From: Dermatemys mawii
Taxonomy: Eukaryota; Chordata; Testudines; Dermatemydidae
Direction: 5' to 3'
Assembly: GCA_007922305.1 (NCBI GenBank)
Contig: ML677364.1
Span: forward strand, 23,481,326 to 23,545,325
Length of the DNA stretch: 64,000 bases
Part shown: piece by piece, positions 11,046-24,044 of the stretch
Layout: each line of letters opens with the position of its first letter
Numbering within the stretch: the stretch's first letter is position 1
Notes under the pieces: generated by a model
What the model was told of the DNA's origin: nothing
The model's database searches: none
The model's input: only the letters and a program-made list of their open reading frames with translations
Position numbers and translations under genes: made by a program

Positions 11046-12232
11046 GTAACTATATTTAATAACAACACTAATAGCAATTATAATTAATAAATAACCATAA
11101 TAATTTATAGGTACCAGCTCACAAGTCCCCACAAATAGCCTCACTTTAGTCCCTGATTGTTATGTAGTTTGCAGATCCCAATCTATAAATGGGAATGAAG
11201 GAGTCTGTTCTCCTGTGAATGCAAGCATGATCATTTATGTTGCTTGAATGCAAACTGAGCATGAAATTAGAATGTGAACAAGACTGAAGGGTAAGATTCA
11301 GAATATTGCCAGAAACAGAACTGGGAGAGTTTGTACAACTCTAATACAAAATTAATGCTCATCTGATCTTCATTTTTATCTAAGAAATAGGTGGCATTTT
11401 ACTTTCATTTCACCATATGCATAAGCACAATACATTATTAGTCCACAAGGAGTGATCAGGATTGATCCATGCTAATAACAAACTTATTTAGAAACTATAT
11501 AAATATATCATTGTGTTTGTTTTTTAAAAATGATTCATTCTATGTTGATAGACTTTTTCTTGCCTGTTGGCAGATGAAGAATACCACCTTAGTTGGCAAA
11601 AGAGTTTAGCTTTACTTCTCATATCACACTCCTAAAGGATGTGAAGAGTTAATCCTTTCTCAGCTACTCTCCCTTTTACAGTCCACCAAACACAAATTCT
11701 AGAAGATTAAAATGTAGTATAATAGTAATTCCAGCAGTCTAGTGCCATGATGTCATACTATTACATGACAGACCAAAGTTAGGGTCCTAACCTTGGTACT
11801 GAACACCTCAGACCAAGCTCCTGGAATGGGAGTGTTACTTCCCCAAAATGTTGTGTGGACAGCTTACTCAGCCCTTCGGTAAGGAAAGAGCACATGGGAG
11901 AGCTCCTCAGAATACTTGTGAAGAAAATATTTTGGCTAAAGAGAAAGCCCTTATACCAAAGATTATGGTGGAGGGGGGAGAGATTAAAATGAATGATGGG
12001 GAGATTCCAGAGGCCACATCACTCCCTTCAGTAGGCAAAAAGTATTAAGCAGTTATAATTTCTAATTAGTTGAACTAGAACTGTTTCAGTGGATCATGAA
12101 ATAGTTCTGCATGCTTTGGACCTGATTCTGATCTCACACGGCTTTTACATGCTGTAATCATATAACTCTTGAATTAAATTAGTGAACTGAAAGTGAAATC
12201 ATGCCCTCCAACTTGAAAAGCATCTTTGTGCT
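11046..12232. other. unassigned non-coding sequence
   Basis: No family, exon or RNA gene recognised between the gypsy relic and the solo LTR. Confidence 0.5.
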
Positions 12233-12936
12233 TGTAGCAAAGCGAAGACTCACCCGGTGTGGCGTCTCCTGCTGGTCATCTAGGAATTAGCTCTTTTGCA
12301 GCTTTGGAGCGCCCTCTGCTGGCTGGTGTCTCACCTGCCTTGGGCCCCATGTCCCTGCTGGACCCCGGTGCCCCCTTTTCCTTGGGGTGCTGCCCTCTGC
12401 AGTACCCCTACACTCTGGGTCTCCCCTGCCAAGGGAACCCCCACTTTGCCTCAGTGGCTTCTGCCAGTCATCATCTAGCCCGCACTCACTGAGGCAGACT
12501 GCAGTCTATAATGGCCACTCATCATTGGCAAGGGGTAGGACTTGCTGCCTTTGCCTATCCTCAGGCTTCCCCTTAGCAGCCCCAGTACCTTTTGTAGGCC
12601 TTCGACACGGCCTGCAGCCTGAGGGGTTACCAGGCTGGAGCTCCCCAGCTCTCTTTGCCCTTCCCCAGCACTGCTCCGTTTCAGGTACTCTACTCCCAGG
12701 CAGCTAGGTCCTCTCTCCACTGCTAGAAAGAGAATTCTCCAGCTTCTAGCCTACAAGCCACTTATAGGGACCAGCTGTGGCCTGACTGGGGTGTGGCCTC
12801 AGCTGTGGCTGCTTCCCCAATCAACCTTGATGGCTCTCCACAGGCCTTTGCTGATTGGCTGCTGGTCTGTGCAGCCTCTTTGGCCTGTTCTAGCCCTCTT
12901 TCTCAAGAAGTGGGGCAGCCGTCCCACTACAATGCT
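12228..12936 (-). mobile_element. solo LTR with 4-5 bp target duplication
   Basis: LTR body 12233-12931, on the plus strand from tgtagcaaag to cccactaca, so TG and CA ends are present. It is flanked by tgct (12229-12232 and 12933-12936); at 5 bp the flanks are gtgct and atgct. The unit is GC-rich compared with its surroundings. On the minus strand a TATA-like cctataagtgg lies near 12770, which favours minus-strand orientation. There are no internal genes. ORFs of 60-106 codons across it (12259-12720) are composition artefacts. Gypsy or ERV origin cannot be decided from the LTR alone. Confidence 0.82.
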
Positions 12937-13725
12937 TCAGTATTTCTTAGTATGATTAAATCAACTAATACTATGCTGCATGCTGTGTCCAAACACATTT
13001 CTGGTCCTGAAGCTGTTAAGACTGTTTGATGTAGTGATGCCATGTGAATATGAAAGATAGGTAAGTGTCCCACAGAGCCTGAACAGGTACCAGTACCACT
13101 CAAAGAAGGTCTCTGGCAGTGGGGAAGGCTGCCAGCTCCTTGCACCTGGAGCCCTTTCCCACAGCAGGGAAAGATTCTGGTAGAGGGGAAAGGCTTTGGC
13201 AGTGAGGATCTATTGAAGACCTTCCCACTGCCTCCCCTTTACCAAGGCTTTTCACCGAAACATAGAGCTACACGCTGCAGTATGGACGCAAAGTGCTTTT
13301 CACTCATGTGTAGCTACATGTACACTATGTGCTGCTGCAAATAGTGAATAATATCGATGTAGCCTTGATGTCTTAGCATAGAGTATCAGATAATGCTTAT
13401 GCACATTCACAGTGGTAAAAAGTTTGATCTTGAGGAAACAGGATGTGTTTTGCTCATCATTATCCATTTACAATATATTTTTTCTTTTTATCTGGCAAGA
13501 CTGTAAATTAGTGAGATAATTTAGCTCTCTGCTTTTAAATACATATATACATACATACGTTAGTATTGTGATCTGTCTGACAGTGACTAATTTGTATTCA
13601 ATAGCACCCACAGTTGCTTTGATTCCACTAAAGATATAAATTTCATAATATAAAATGTAGCGTTAACTCAACAGTACTTCAGCAATGCTACTGATAATAA
13701 AGTATGGAACTGTTCCATGTTCTTT
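12937..13725. other. unassigned non-coding sequence
   Basis: No repeat family recognised. Contains a short (cata)n-like AT stretch near 13540-13560. Confidence 0.45.
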
Positions 13726-14480
13726 GTTTGCATTACCATAGTGCCTAGAAGGTCTACTTGTGGACAAGGACTGCACTGTGCTAGACACTGTAGAAATACC
13801 AATGAAAAATATGGTTCCAGCCCCAAAGAGCTTACAATCTAAGTATAAGACAAAAGGCAACAGACAGATAGAGACAGGCTAACAAGGAAACAGTATTGGT
13901 CAGCGTGATAGGCAGTGGCATCAGAACGTCAGCAGCCTAACTGCTGTCAAGTTGTGGGTTTTTGTGCAGGCATCATGGCAAAAGAGAGTTTTGAGGAGGG
14001 TTTTGAAGAAGGATGATGAGGTAGTTTTGCAAATGCTACAGAGAGCTCCTCTCAAGCACGAGGGAAGGCATGAATGAAAGCACAAATGTGCTTGTTCACA
14101 AATGTAACAAGTGGGTAATGCAGGCTTGTGTGATGACTAATGGGAGGCAGGAGCTGACATCTTGGTAGTGAATAAGAGAGGATTGGTAGGATGGGGCTGG
14201 GCCACTAAGGACCTTGCAAGTGAATACAAGCAGCTTGTCGTTGATATGATGGAGAACGTGGAGCCAGTGAAAGGATGCATAGATTGGGGTAACATGGCCT
14301 GAGTGGTGGGCTGGGAGAATGGTCTTCACAGCAACATTCTGAAGAGATAGGAGACGGACAAATTGCATTTGTGAAGACCACAAAAAAGGATGTTGCAATA
14401 ATTGAGATGTGAGGTGATGAGAACCTGAGCAAGAACCTTAGCTGTGTGAGTGGATGGGAAAGGCCATATCTTAGAGATAC
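13726..14480 (-). mobile_element. L2-type LINE, 3' half of ORF plus 3' end
   Basis: Minus-strand translation around 14205-14400 shows the C-terminal block of L2-clade LINEs: LLSLQNVAVKTIL, GHVTPIYASFHWLHV, then KLLVFTCKVLSGPAPSY. The 3' part (13726-13860 on the plus strand) contains gagcttacaatctaagtat and gcctagaaggtctac, a recognised amniote LINE 3'-end sequence. RT catalytic motifs lie outside this truncated copy. Two overlapping frames cover the same region, indicating a frameshift. Inactive. Confidence 0.75.
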
Positions 14481-15537
14481 ATATCTGATAAGCAAGTTCT
14501 TAAGAGTATGAGCTTTTTAGGGCTTGGATCTGTATTTTCCTATGTTTGTGTGTAGACAATGCCTATCACATTGTAAGCATTACAAGAATAACCCCCACCC
14601 CAGCATAATAACAGTAATATCTGTGCTAGAAACATGAAGTGTAATTTTATAATAAGGAAAATATAAATTGTGTATTTGATACTTTAAGGAAAAACAATTA
14701 TTTACTTTCTGTATAAAGCAGGTGCATTCGTAAGAAATTATAAACTATCATCAGCTACAGTTTATGGGAACTAGTAACTAATTTCAATAGCAATAATTTT
14801 CTGCCATTGAAAAACTACACAACCTCTGGGAAGTTCTACACTGGCATGAATTTAGAGATTTAATATGAGACAGAATGTGATTTCAACTAGAAAGGCATAA
14901 AATTAGAAGTCTCATCTAAGAAGAATTCAGATGTTATGATTATTTAATGTATTATTTATGTAAAGTTTTCCCCAGGTTATCTATCACTCAATAAATGAAA
15001 GATAACCTTTTTATTAAGCACAGTAGCAATGTGTGATGAGGAATAGCTTTTCCATATAAGGTTCAGGAAAACACACCGGTACATACACATTATATATTCC
15101 CACTTTATTCTGCATTGGCAAAACCATGCTCTATAACAAAGTTTACATGAAGAAATAATAAATGGTACTTAAATAAAGTGCTTTTCATGCAAAGATTTCA
15201 AAGCAATTTACAAGCATTAAAGGCATGTGATAGAAGGTGAAAAAACACATGGCCACACATGAGTGAATGGCAGAACTGGGATAAACCTTGATTTTAATTC
15301 AGATCCTTGCTACAGAGAACAGTTTAATGAAAGGTTGTGCTCCTTTCTGGAAACAACCAGATACATATAAGAAATCTGGAAATGAAGAGTTAGCAAGTCA
15401 GGCTGCAAACTGAGTGATATTTAGAAAGTCTAAGGTTACTGCAGAGAGGTCTTTGGTAAATTGCATGTTTCAGCTTCTCTGGAAGACTGATGTGTTTTGG
15501 TAAGTGAGTATTAGAAGTCAAGCTGTCTGTCAATATT
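14481..15537. other. mostly unassigned; possible MIR/L2-like tail near 14500-14625
   Basis: The stretch agtatgagctttttagggcttggatctg (given here by position: about 14506-14533) resembles the 3' end shared by MIR and L2 repeats, but is too decayed to call. The remainder shows nothing recognisable. Confidence 0.35.
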
Positions 15538-15610
15538 TGGGCCCAACCCTGCAGTCCTTACTCCAGCAATACTCCTGTTGAATTCAATAGGAGTTTTATC
15601 CTATCTTTTA
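15538..15610. repeat. fold-back MITE fragment
   Basis: Contains gggcccaaccctgcagtcc, then a central near-palindrome ctcctgttgaattcaatagg. This matches the common amniote fold-back unit with a TTGA(N)TCAA centre. Only the left part is well preserved. Related units are at 35515, 35755, 45235 and 46165. Confidence 0.5.
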
Positions 15611-18600
15611 AAATATATGAAAATAAGAGTAAGTGAAAGAAAGGCATTGATGCTAGGCCATTAAGAACAGACTTCTCTTGCTTGAGGATAGATAAACTTT
15701 GTCTGAACATGTGACTAAACACATGTGAATGAATTAGTTGTCCACAGGAAACCGCCACTGACATTTTTATTTCTTATGGTAAAATGTTAAAGAAAGATAT
15801 GCAGCAGAATTCTGTAACATATCCAGTAGAAATCTGCATTTTCCTTTTTCTTGCTCATTCTGCTTATTTTATAATCGCATGACTTGATTAGCCTAACAAT
15901 TTACTATACCTTTTTGAAAAAATAATAATGAATTTTACCACAAAGTAGACTGAAATCAACATTGTTGCTAAGAGTTAATCAATTATGCAAATTCAAATTA
16001 AGACTCAGAGAGCTACAAAAGATTTAGGACAATTCATGGTGTATATCCTGCTTGTTTTTCCAAGTAATTATATAGAAACTGGACTGAACATATGTGGAGG
16101 GGAAAAAAATCTATAAAATAAAAGCATAACATGTTATATCTATTTATTGTTTAACAAAAAGCATATTCCTAGTATGTGCTGATTTTTTGTATAATAAGTA
16201 TAGCAGTAGCATCTTAAATCGAAAAGGTGAAAGTCCTTTTTTTGTAAGTTTTATATTGTGGAAAAACAGAGGTGAATATCCTCACTCAGCTGTTGCATCC
16301 TGTCATCAATGACTGGGGAAAGTGAATGTGAGAACTGAACAAAATGCTTTATTTAATCAGATTTTTTAAAGTAGGTTTACAGTCAATGCATATTTATGGG
16401 GCTATTTGTTGTAAAATATTCTTTTGTCTTGGAAAAGTTGATTTTTTGAAATAATCATTTTTTCCCTATTGGATTTAATTTAAGTTATAGTGAGTGCCCA
16501 TGCAGCAATAGTTGGTATGTGAATTTGGAGTCTCCTCTAAACATATATTTGCATCCTATCTGTATGCCAAAAGCTTTGTTTATTGAATCAAGCCCTAGAT
16601 AATGAATGATGAAACTCTTATTCGTTATTTTTTCAGAGTACTTTGTCATATATAAAAATTATAGATTACTTTAATAATATACATTTTCCATATTACTTTT
16701 TAGCCTTCATTCACTAGAAATCCATTATAACTGAAGGAATCATGTGACCTGTTTTTCATACGATGTGCTGCCCCATGACTTCCATGACACCTGAAGTCTA
16801 TCAGTTTTCTCCTTCATCAATCAAAATGTGTGTGATTTTTAAATATATTTAACTAACTGCAGAAAGACTGTTCAAGATGTATACCAATTTAAACAAAATC
16901 TTGCTGTGTGTTTACTAGGAACAAGCAGTCTGGTGGAATGAGTGTTCAGTGTGATGGACAATATTTGGAGTGAAGAGGAATGTTGAATGAATGTGGATGT
17001 TATCAAAGCTGTTTCTTTGTTCACAGTGCATGTTAACAGAACTTGCTCAATATCTTATAAGAAATTCACTCAGAACACTAAGTTACAGGAAAAAATCCTC
17101 TGCTCCAAAAAATATGCACATATGCCCGTGGAATCAGAAGCTGATAGTAGTGAATTTCAACAAAAGAGTGGACTGTTGTCTTTTTGCCTATTTTACTGCC
17201 CTAAAAAATATTACCACAAAAAGTGTCCTGGTCACCTTATTTTTGATGATTTGATGGTCACTTGTTTTTACTAAAGAAGAACCCAAATCCAACCCAGTCC
17301 CACATCTAAATATTCTACGCTTTGAAGAAGTTCAAGTTCAAATCCAAATTTCACCACCTGCAAACCGTTTTTAACTGGAACTTCATTCATATATGAGGAG
17401 TGCAGTGTAAAGAAGTAGAGTTCTGCATAATTCCAAATTGTGCTTTGCTCAGCCAATTTTAGATGGAGAGGATACTGCATATACATATAAAAACCAAAAG
17501 CCTAACCAAACCAAAAGAAAAAAAAATCTGTTCAATTTTTCCATATGTGCTGTCAGAAAAGCCAAATCCTTTCTCATAAATTTGTCTCATTTTTATCCTC
17601 TGTCCTCTTTCTCCTCTCTCTTTATGTTTCAACTATGTTGTCAGTAAGATGATGTGCATTATGCCCTTGGAGAATCAAGTCCATGAGTTAAATGAGGCAA
17701 CTGTCCATAGTGTGCATTCCAATTGCTTTTATTTGTGAACAAAATTTAAAAAAAATGATCAGTAGAGTTTGAGGGAGGGGGAGTTACAAAGAATATTTCT
17801 TTGGATTCTTAGGTTAATTTGCTTTGACAGTCTTCATACCCTTTCTCTATCCATTTTTTACTGAATCATCTAGCTAAGGAATATACAGGAAACACTGAAT
17901 TTTAAGGACTAGACTGAGTTTAGCCTTCAGTCAGAGCTGGTGCACACAAGTTCTGCCCAGGATGGAAACATGACTCAAAGTAACAGTTCTTCCCCTTTGT
18001 ACTCTATGGGGAAAGTAAGTGCCTGTTACCATTGAAAGAGTGCTTCTATCAGTCAGCTTTGCACGTGGCCAGCCGGGGGGGGGGGGGGGGGCCGGATGGG
18101 GGCAAGATGCAGGGATTGTGCTCCACACCAGGCCCCAAATCCAAGGTGGGCTAAGCAGATGTTGAGTAGGAAAAGAATCCAGTCTGGTCCCAAATGAATA
18201 TTGCAGACTATTGGTAGGAAGGGAGTGGTGAATGTGTAACATTGTGTGTTTACATGATAAATCTGTTTCTAAGAGTCAAGGTTATTATTTAGGGACTCTA
18301 AACATACCATGTGACATGTATATCAGTGAAAGCAGCTCAACACTTGAATATCAATATTTTGAATACAATGGGCTACTCACAAACTAGCTATAGTCCAAAT
18401 ATTTTTCACATAAATTATTTGGGCACTAATTTTGGATAACAAGTATATTTGAGAAAATTATTCTGTTCACAAATAATTCACAAACAGAAAGAAGTAAAAT
18501 TTGTAAAATAACAGTATCAACTATGAATTAGTTTCTCTGTTTCATTAAGAGAGTATATGTGTGTATTGTATAGAAAATGTTTGTAGTTTATTGTAAAGTA

Positions 18601-18624
18601 AAATAATGGAATAGCACATTAATT
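15611..18624. other. unassigned non-coding sequence with a G17 run
   Basis: About 3 kb without a recognisable exon or repeat family. A homopolymer of 17 G lies at 18075-18091. Overlapping ORFs around 16987-17274 are AT-rich and show no domain-like features. Confidence 0.5.
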
Positions 18625-21234
18625 ATGTAAGCAGTGTCAGGAATGAGATATATTCTGACATCTGGTGGCGAACTATGGGAATTGCAGTGAAGTTTGGAAA
18701 ATAACTTTGGGGCTGATCAATTTGCATAGACGCACCCACTGCGCCTAGCCTGAGCCCACAGCAGCCCACATCGCCACTTCGGCTGATATGGGAGCCCCAG
18801 TTTCTATGTTATTGGGGCAGAAAATATAAAGTGATGTTACCCTGATTTGGTGAATGAAGGACTATGGACACGTACTTGGCCCTTGTTATGATGGAGGGAC
18901 TCACCATCATCTAGGTAGCACTCACTGGGCAAGGGCTATGCATTTCAGGACACTCTGTGATTGAAAGAGGCTATGGGTATGTGTCTATACCTTTTGGTGA
19001 GGGGCTTGTCTAAGGATTCTTCAAGCCTATTGTACCTTGCCTCTCTCCACTGTGGAAAGTTAGAGCTAATTTTGATTCCCTTGGGAGTCTTGGTTCAGCC
19101 TATTAAGCTGAATTCATTTTCAGTTTGATGGTGTACCTATGCCAACGTGCTAACCCCCCCCCCCACACACACACACTAAGAGCTGAAATCACTGAAGAGT
19201 TGAAACCACTGAGCACTGTGTTAAGTGGGGGGTGGGCCTAAAGGCATGTTGGTGGCACCACGCAATTTGTGCAGTTAGCAGAGCGGTTCCTGGGTGCAGT
19301 TTGTGTGACTGGTGGCGGACTCAGCTGAGCGGTTCCTGGGTGCAGTTCGGGTGGCTGGTGGAGTGGCTGGCACAGCAGAGCAGTCTGTGTATCGACTAGC
19401 GGAGCTGTTGGTGCTGCTGATGGAGTGACTGGCACCGCAGAGCTGTCTGTGTGTCGGCTAGCAGGATGGCTAGCGGAGTGACTGGCGCTGCAGAGCAGTT
19501 CGAGTGTCAGCGAGCAGAGCAGAGCGGAGTGCGGTGAGGGCTGCAGCGGAACCCCATAGAGAGGCGGCACAGTCGGCTTTGGACCACGTAAGGTGCCCCG
19601 TGCCCTACCCTCCACTTCCACCCAGGCTGGGAGGTAAGACTCTGCCAACTGACTTTTGAACTCTGCACTGACCCAGAACAGAGACTCTTGGGCTGCTGGA
19701 CTTTGGGACTATTGAGTGACTTTTTGGGGTTGTGGAACTCAAGAGCCAAAGGGAAGGCCACGGCCTATTTGCTGGGAGGGGGGCTTCTGGTTCATGGTTT
19801 GGTTTATTAACCTTCTTTGTGGTGTTTCCCCAATATAATGCCACATTGTTTCTCCCTGTTATTAAAAGGCTTTTGGTACACTCAGACACTGTGCTTGCGA
19901 GAGGGGAAGTATTGTGTCTTACAGACGCCCAGAGGAGTGGTATATGGTTGTCCCAGGTCACTGGGTGGGGACTCGAGCCAGTTTTGTATTGTGCTATTGG
20001 AATGGAACCCCTGGATACTGAACCCGGCCCTTGTTGCTGCCAACTCTGATGGATCGAACCAGACTGGCTCAAATCGTGAGAGGAACCCAGTATCACAACC
20101 CAATCCTACTTCATCTCCGGTTAAAAGAACGACAGGAACATCCCCCAAGTTACTCCCAACCCCAAAAAGTCACTCAATAGTCCCAAAGTCCAGCAGCCCA
20201 AGAGTCTCTGTTCTGGGTCAGTGCAGAGTTCAAAAATCAATTGGCAGAGTCTTACCTCCCAGCCTGGGTGGAAATGGAGGGTAGGGCACGGGGCACCTTA
20301 CGTGGTCCAAAGCCGACTGTGCCGCCTCTCTATGGGGTTCCGCTGCAGCCCTCACCGCACTCCCCTCTGCTCTGCTCGCTGACACTCAAACTGCTCTGCA
20401 GCGCCAGTCACTCCGCTAGCCATCCTGCTAGCCGACACACAGACAGCTCTGCGGTGCCAGTCACTCCATCAGCAGCACCAACAGCTCCGCTAGTCGATAC
20501 ACGGACTGCTCTGCTGTGCCAGCCACTCCACCAGCCACCCGAACTGCACCCAGGAACCGCTCAGCTGAGTCCGCCGCCAGTCGCACAAACTGCACCCAGG
20601 AACCGCTCTGCTAACTGCACAAATTGCTTGGTGCCACCAACATGCCTTTAGGCCCACCCCCCACTTAACATAGTGCTCAGTGGTTTCAGCTCTTGGGGAG
20701 AGGGGTCAGCACCTTGGCACAGGTACACCATCAAACTCAAAGTGAATTCAGCTTAGTAGGCTGAACCAAGACTCCCAAGGGAATCAAAATTAGCTCTAAC
20801 ATTCCACAGTGGAGAGAGGCAAGGTGCAATAGGCTTGGGGGACCCTTAGACAAGCCCCTCACCAAAAGGTATAGACACCTACCCATGACCTCTTTCAATC
20901 ACAGAGTGTTCTGAAATGCATGGCCCTTGCCCAGTGAGTGCTACCTAGATGATGGTGAGTCCCTCCATCATAACAAGGGCCAAGTACGTGTCCATAGTCC
21001 TTCATTCACCAAATCAGGGTAACATCACTTTATATTTTCTGCCCCAATAACATAGAAACTGGGGCTCCCATATCAGCCGAAGTGGCGATGTGGGCTGCTG
21101 TGGGCTCAGGCTAGGCGCAGTGGGTGCGTCTATGCAAATTGATCAGCCCCAAAGTTATTTTCCAAACTTCACTGCAATTCCCATAGTTCGCCACCAGATG
21201 TCAGAATATATCTCATTCCTGACACTGCTTACAT
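18625..21234. repeat. 2.6-kb inverted repeat of LTR-like sequence
   Basis: Arm 1 runs from 18625 to about 19732 and arm 2 from about 20157 to 21234, in opposite orientation, around a spacer of about 425 bp. Line-by-line comparison shows the outer 312 bp (18625-18936) identical to the complement of the other arm; mismatches and small indels appear inward. The first shared bases, atgtaagcag, precede a TGTCAGG start. The arms contain an imperfect GC-rich minisatellite (about 19255-19540 and its mirror 20340-20620). The spacer carries attaaaagg (polyadenylation-like) and a GC-rich tail, which fits the R-U5 part of an LTR whose U3 is arm 1. The 136-codon antisense frame in both arms is not supported as a gene. 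Confidence 0.9.
18635..20060 (+). mobile_element. probable LTR (arm 1 as U3, spacer as R-U5)
   Basis: Starts with TGTCAGG at 18635. The U3-like part is the first arm of the palindrome. Beyond the arm come ctgttattaaaaggc (about 19857) and a downstream region ending near 20050, where gccaactctgatgg suggests the LTR end. A clear CA terminus and target duplication were not found, so the 3' limit is approximate. If correct, arm 2 is a U3-only fragment in reverse orientation. Confidence 0.45.
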
Positions 21235-24044
21235 CTATAATATACTATCTTTCAAGTTTTTTGATTGTCCTTTATTTTGCATCTTTTTAATATCCTTTTT
21301 GGCACTAGAACTTATGTACTGAATTCATTTTTTGATACAGTAGAGGAAGGTAGCCAACTATCTGCTTTGTTTCTTTGTATACTATATATTGTGTGCTCTC
21401 ACACGCATTTTGATACTGCAGACTCTCCTTGAAAACATATTAGTATGCTAGAGCCCAATTTATCCCATCAGCTATACACATGCCACTCCCATTGAAGACA
21501 ATTAAAATTACATGTGCACAAAAATGATAGCATAATAGGGCCCTCAGTGTCCATAAAGGGCTCCACTGGGTACTCCAGGAAATTGCTCATCAATAGGGAA
21601 AGAGAAATATGAAAGAAATGGATCACCATTTAAAAAAAATGGGCACATCAATACATCATCTTGGGAGACAGTGCCCTGATGATAGAAGGATAGAGAGCAT
21701 GTCTATCTGACTCAGGTATTATAGTAAAATTTAAAGGTTTATAGATAGCTCTAGAAGTCATTTAAAATAATTAAATTAATCATATCATCCAGAGAAAGAT
21801 GCAAACTGCTTTCTTTTCTTGATTAGCATACTCTACAGGACACAGTATATGAGTCACTTAAAGCTGGTTCTCTCGCCCTTACCTGATTTCAGTGTGGCTA
21901 CTTGAGGCATAAGATAGCTTTCAACATAAGTAAAGATGTTAGAATTTGTCATTTAGGAAGTAGAAAGTTGGTGTATAAGTTCTCTATAGTGCTAGCCAGT
22001 GCCTGCAAAGTTTGTTTTTTTGTTGTCTATCTAGCTAATCTATCAAAATGTCTCTCTCACTAGTGGAAGCTAAGCTGAGACTGAGATATAGATTGACAAG
22101 ATGAAAGTTCAAAAGACTGAGATTATTATTTGCAGTAGATTTAGCTTTATTCCAATCTTATTTTATTACATGTTGTTTTAATACAATTGCTTTGCTTTAC
22201 TTTATTTTATCCCCGGAGCCAGGTGTTATCCTTCTGGGTCAAGCTAAGCTTAGACTTGGAGTCTCAGGAATACACTGTGCTTCTCAGACAACTGATTCTT
22301 GGTTGGTCAAGGCTACCTCTTTTGTCTCCTTTCTGAATATATTGCTGCGCTAAGTCAGGCAGCAAGCTTATGCTGACATCTGCAAAAATAATTTCATAGA
22401 GAATTATTTTTTTACAAGCTGATTCTGCCTTTTTCCCTCAGACCTACAATATGTGCTTTCATTGTTCCCAAACCAACTTATGAATATGTTGATGCTGTTT
22501 TCTCTTTTTTTAAGCTCCCATCTGAGTTCTGTTCATCACAGATGTTTAGACACACAGCTGTCCATCTACAGTGGTTCTGCATGAAAGACCATGGCTGTTA
22601 TGTACAAAAGAGGGGATTCAGGCAAAAGTACTATAAATAGATAGCATTGTCTGCCTCATCATTCTCTGATAGAGTCCTAAATTCTGGCATTGGAATATTT
22701 GCTACTTTATCAAAATAGTTTGTACCTCCTGCTACAGCTGAACTTTAAAATGGAGCACAACCTGAGCTCATGTTATTGATATTATTTGTGAAAAGTTTCA
22801 GTTATCTGTAAAGCAGGAAGATGGTCACTCTTGAATAGCTTCAGATTATATACAATGCACCAAGAACAAAGCAAGTACTGCATGGCACAATATCTTCAAC
22901 TGTGAGATTCAGTAGCATTCATGAGTCGCAGACTGACTTAGCCTTGAAATTCTTCGAGGTCTTAGAACCAGATTTTCAGAAATGCTCAACACCCAGCACA
23001 GAGGGCCCTTTTGTAATCTGCCATTCAGGAGCAGGAGCATAATATGTGAGGGTTCATGCATTATAATAAATCTAGTGCTGGTAAATGGGTGAGATGGAAC
23101 TGCTGATTATCTCAAGGCATATTTTTTGAGAGGAGGCGAGGCGGGGATGTGTTCTTTCAAGGGCCCATATTGCCATAAGCACATATGAATCTTTAAATAT
23201 CATATGTGTCCAAACTGTATTATATGTATCTTATTTGTGTCCTGTGGCTTCTTGGGTCAGGAACCATATCTTCCTGTGCATACAGCACTGACACTCAGAT
23301 TTTGACTTTGTTTCCTTTTTTCCTTTTGGTGATGGGGAAAAGAGTTTTTTTGGGTGTGTTTGAGATAAAGTCATGAAAGAAGGGTCTAATCAGGATGAGG
23401 AAATGTCATACAATTTATTGGTTTGGATGTATAGTTTTGAAAGGTCTGCTTAGGCTAGCTTAGACAATAATTTATTAAGACACGTCAATTTTTACCATTT
23501 GTTTTTAATTTATTTTCTTAGGCCAGATTCACTAGCAGAGAAAGTTAGAAGACCTTTTGAACTCTGATAAACACCTTTATTTTTAGGATCATTCAAGAAC
23601 TCCTTTTCCAACTGACTTCAAATGTGGTAGAATAGTTCAACTTAAACAGATCTACCTTGTGAAGTATTATGGATTTTAATAAAATGCCACAAATAGGCAT
23701 ATTAGGGAAACTCAGCTGCAACTGTAATGATGCCATGGCTACTACTTATTTTATTATTCATTCCAATACAAAGTAAATGATTTTTTACAGCAACAGCTGA
23801 ATAATAAAAAAAATCTAGGACCAAATTGTGAGTTGTTTCCATGGCTGGGAGTAAAGGGAAGACATGACATGCCCCTTACTTGTGTTGATTACACTGATTA
23901 CAAGTACCAGTGCTTGGAGAAAAGCAGTTTACACGGGTCTCTTATATCCTTGTCCCCTCGTAAGATGAAGCAGACCCTTCACATAACACAAAAAACAGGG
24001 GTTACTCAATTAAATTAACAAACGAAATGTTTAAAACACACATA
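21235..24044. other. unassigned non-coding sequence
   Basis: AT-rich, about 2.8 kb. No exon, RNA gene or clear repeat recognised. A short stretch near 22970-23010 resembles the decayed ends of fold-back MITEs, but is too weak to call. Confidence 0.5.

Noticed and set aside
12259..12720. Four overlapping frames of 60-106 codons
   Set aside because: They lie inside the GC-rich solo LTR in several frames and on both strands; low stop density comes from composition.
16987..17274. Overlapping 95- and 87-codon frames as an exon
   Set aside because: Two shifted frames over the same AT-rich DNA, with no recognised domain and no convincing splice sites.
19238..19648. 136-codon minus-strand frame in arm 1, with a near-identical plus-strand frame at 20241-20651
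   Set aside because: Same sequence seen twice because of the inverted repeat. Proline/alanine/threonine/serine-rich text is created by the GC-rich minisatellite, and there is no domain.
18635..21225. A single retrovirus flanked by two opposite LTRs
   Set aside because: LTRs of one provirus are in direct, not inverted, orientation; no internal gene is present, and flanks do not show a direct duplication.
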